39,803 bases of DNA from Eubacteriales Family XIII. Incertae Sedis bacterium (GTDB lineage: Bacteria > Bacillota > Clostridia > Peptostreptococcales > Anaerovoracaceae): the NCBI GenBank assembly GCA_031260885.1, contig JAISKP010000213.1, positions 1 to 39,803 of the forward strand, given 5' to 3'. The first letter of the stretch is position 1; every line of letters starts with the position of its first letter. Made by a program: the position numbers and the translations under genes. The notes beneath the pieces were generated by a model. That model saw only the letters and a program-made list of their open reading frames with translations, ran no database searches and had not been told where the DNA came from. This document shows positions 38,362 through 39,803 of this stretch, piece after piece.

Positions 38362-38640
38362 TACGGAAAGTTTCGATCGTTCGAGACAATCCTGGCCAAG
38401 GCGGCAAAAAACTCGAAAGAACGTCAGTTTCCGTAGTGAAAGAGGTACTTTCCTACGGAAAGTTTCGATTGTTCGAGACAATCCCGCCAAACGGAGTTCA
38501 TTCCCGAATGAAATGCGTTTTCGGCAGATAGAAGGGCTGTTTTACGCCGAGATGCCATTTCGTTTGGATTTCAAGGTAAAAACAAGGGTTCTTTCCCGAA
38601 CGAGATGCGTTTTCGGCAGATAGGGGGCGGCTTTTATCTT
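38362..38640. repeat. Diverged tandem array with 92-bp period
   Basis: TACGGAAAGTTTCGAT(C/T)GTTCGAGACAATCC at 38362 and 38454; TTCCCGAA(T/C)GA(A/G)ATGCGTTTTCGGCAGATAG at 38501 and 38593; both pairs offset by exactly 92. Confidence 0.7.
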
Positions 38641-38684
38641 CAGGTGCTTGCGAGAACTTCGATTATCAAGAAAGAAAAAATGAA

Positions 38685-38710
38685 CTATCAAAACGTATAC
38701 CTTTTGATAG
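38685..38710. promoter_or_regulatory. 26-bp near-perfect palindrome, operator-like
   Basis: CTATCAAAACGTATACCTTTTGATAG. Confidence 0.55.
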
Positions 38711-38829
38711 AAGTCTTTTCTCTGTATCGATCGTGATATTCTCCTGAAATTTCACGAACTTTCAGTGTATTTTATCATATTTTGTGATTAAAACAAAGAT
38801 GCACGCAAAAAAATGGTAGTTTTTGACTT

Positions 38830-38855
38830 CTATCAAAAGGTATGCTTTTTGACAA
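38830..38855. promoter_or_regulatory. Second, degenerate copy of the same dyad
   Basis: CTATCAAAAGGTATGCTTTTTGACAA. Confidence 0.5.
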
Positions 38856-38969
38856 TACCCAAGTGATTATATGACTGAAACAGGATCGTGATCACAAACA
38901 AAGCGATCTGCGAAGGGCAATCGCGAACCAAAATGCCGATGGGTCACAGGCTCGGAAAAGGAGTACGTC

Positions 38970-39740
38970 ATGCGTAAACTTACTGCAAAATTCGCCGTCA
39001 CTCTTATCTTGGTCCTGGTGACCATGTTATCCGTTACAGTCCTAGGTGGTTGTGGCAAACCTACCGCAGCTGTGCCTCCGGTTCAGACCTTAGAGACCAT
39101 AGTGATTGAAGAACCGGCAGAGGAGCCGGCTGAGGAACTCGTGATTGAGTCGGCTATGAAGGAGCCGATTGATCCGTTCGGAGAAAGAACGGCTAATGTT
39201 TTTGACTATACATCAAAGAAAATCAAGACAGTCATTAACGTACAGATATGGAGTGGGTCGGCTGGATATGGATTAGAGCAACCTCTCTTGTGCGCAGGCT
39301 ATAAACCAATACCTGGAGTCGCAGAAAGCGACTTAGTGGTACCTGTGGCGGTGACTCTTTCAAATAAATCCGATATGCTGTGTAGCGACACGGCCTATGA
39401 ATTCAGTCGAGTTTTGACTGAAAGTCAGGAACTATACCATTATAACAACGAGGGGGACTATTACGAGCCCATACAAGACGCTCACTATATCGTGTATGAT
39501 CAAGAGGCTGTATTTATGTTTGATCTTCTCTTGATCTGGAGGGACTACTATTCGGAAGATGGAGACGCTCGCGGAGACTCACCTCAGATTACAATACTGA
39601 CTCTCACGATGGAGTCCGGAAACGTAACTAGGGGTTTCGCAGGCGAGATACACTTGGCAGTTGAAAACGAAACTTTTGTCTACACTACGGTAGGGAGGGT
39701 GGATGATTCATACAGCGAGCCAATTCAGCGAGTGTATTAA
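38970..39740 (+). CDS. Lipoprotein of unknown function
   Basis: Signal peptide plus lipobox TVLGGC; EEPAEEPAEE linker; no recognised domain. Confidence 0.7.
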   Translation: MRKLTAKFAVTLILVLVTMLSVTVLGGCGKPTAAVPPVQTLETIVIEEPAEEPAEELVIESAMKEPIDPFGERTANVFDYTSKKIKTVINVQIWSGSAGYGLEQPLLCAGYKPIPGVAESDLVVPVAVTLSNKSDMLCSDTAYEFSRVLTESQELYHYNNEGDYYEPIQDAHYIVYDQEAVFMFDLLLIWRDYYSEDGDARGDSPQITILTLTMESGNVTRGFAGEIHLAVENETFVYTTVGRVDDSYSEPIQRVY

Positions 39741-39803
39741 AATAACGAAGCAGAAAGACGGATGCAAATCCGTTTAGTCCGATATAGATTCTGAAAAGGA
39801 GAA

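Noticed and set aside
38194-38623. Small ORFs of 66-107 aa after dusB
   Set aside because: Fall within inverted and tandem repeats; no RBS or domain support.

Overview
Chromosomal window from what looks like an anaerobic Firmicutes/Clostridia-type bacterium. No rRNA, tRNA, CRISPR array or intact transposase was seen. From left to right: (i) a truncated Rpn-family nuclease gene on the minus strand next to a row of short hairpins (1-538); (ii) a large co-directional surface-protein locus (839-24329) with three GLUG-repeat proteins ending in type-I-like dockerins, a scaffoldin-like protein with four cohesins, MBG-like repeats and its own dockerin, two single-cohesin proteins held by a C-terminal TM segment, a TM-anchored MBG protein, a MotA/TolQ/ExbB-like channel protein, a DUF2149-like single-TM partner, two lipoproteins resembling the molybdopterin-oxidoreductase (SUOX) fold, a lipoprotein metallophosphoesterase and a 65-aa MobB-C-terminus-like protein; (iii) a CbiM-CbiQ-CbiO cobalt/nickel ECF transporter behind a leader with an attenuator/riboswitch-like architecture; (iv) a housekeeping block (TPR/chitobiase-domain protein, metG, tatD, tilS, ftsH, carboxyltransferase, coaX, dusB); (v) a repeat-rich intergenic region and a lipoprotein. 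The most interesting hypothesis is a cohesin/dockerin-assembled envelope apparatus, possibly powered by an ExbB/DUF2149 pair, that hands a metal or metal complex to CbiMQO. Supporting regulatory signals are a shared promoter/operator motif (GTTCTA-N2-TAGAAC) upstream of the first dockerin gene and the main scaffoldin gene, and the structured cbiM leader. All family calls are by eye from protein motifs; no searches were run.
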